Part shown: positions 63,162 through 63,250 of the stretch, in pieces | How positions within the stretch are numbered: the first letter of the stretch is position 1 | How the letters are laid out: every line of letters begins with the position of its first letter | From: a bacterium 210917-SL.2.15 | GTDB taxonomy: Bacteria; Bacillota; Clostridia; Oscillospirales; Oscillospiraceae | Direction of reading: 5' to 3' | Assembly: GCA_020555605.1 (NCBI GenBank) | Contig: JAJCJC010000014.1 | Location: 1 to 63,250 of the forward strand | Length of the DNA: 63,250 nt | Translations under genes and position numbers: made by a program | The notes under the pieces: model-generated | Databases searched by the model: none | What the model saw: the letters and a program-made list of their open reading frames with translations, nothing else | What the model was told of the DNA's origin: nothing

Positions 63162-63250
63162 AACAAAGCTGTCCGCGAGGGCGGCGGCCGGAAACGGTGA
63201 AAAAGAGAGGACTGCGACGAAAAAGTTTGAAAAAACTTGAAAAAAGTTCT

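Overview
The window reads as a chromosomal segment of an anaerobic, endospore-forming, relatively GC-rich clostridium, most likely of the Oscillospiraceae/Ruminococcaceae type (inference). Supporting genes are spoIIR and the dipicolinate synthase pair dpaA-dpaB (sporulation), superoxide reductase and QueH (anaerobe-typical enzymes), the AddAB recombination nuclease, 6S RNA, and the dnaG-rpoD operon. Almost all of it is ordinary housekeeping DNA. There is no prophage, insertion sequence, CRISPR array or tRNA that I can see.

Layout: 1-2600 is a small AT-rich accessory island of secreted and small membrane proteins with a probable chimeric junction near 1650. 3012-7057 holds an aminotransferase, a DUF1015 protein, ispE and spoIIR, the last behind a candidate sigma-F promoter and a long hairpin. 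A corA remnant (7079-7219) precedes addB-addA, rpmE, a flavin reductase, hflX and a YigZ protein. 17470-19600 is a decaying stretch: a marR gene with a fine promoter/operator driving a broken MATE exporter, a lone PduB-type microcompartment shell protein, and a remnant. 19582-26658 on the minus strand carries a CD1247-type protein, efp, modABC, a lipoprotein, tcdA and a parvulin. 26816-28103 has a truncated flavoprotein facing a merR gene.

28167-28362 is a 6S RNA gene with promoter and terminator. A DUF1292 gene, a class A PBP, and a divergent Crp/Fnr regulator plus superoxide reductase pair follow. Next come an ACT protein, hom and lysC (aspartate pathway), then a 779-residue Sel1-repeat protein. 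39821-49312 carries queH, an rRNA-type methyltransferase, the ECF transporter module ecfA1-ecfA2-ecfT, truA, a DUF5711 protein, a CvpA protein and a ClpE-like unfoldase. 49368-55517 contains a second aminotransferase coupled to an Lrp regulator, an ATPase, rpoD and dnaG. The last part has a Sfp-type transferase, DUF4363 and DUF421 genes, glmS, metA (acetyl-type by Glu111), a 51-residue Cys-rich protein, dpaB-dpaA and a YjjG-type HAD phosphatase. The window ends in a strong promoter that looks like the leader of an rRNA operon lying just outside.

The most interesting signals are regulatory: a perfect 8-4-8 dyad placed like a class II Crp/Fnr site in front of superoxide reductase, the spoIIR promoter/hairpin arrangement, and the MarR operator that now serves a dead exporter. 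The orphan PduB-type shell protein and the 5' secreted-protein island are the best candidates for undescribed biology.
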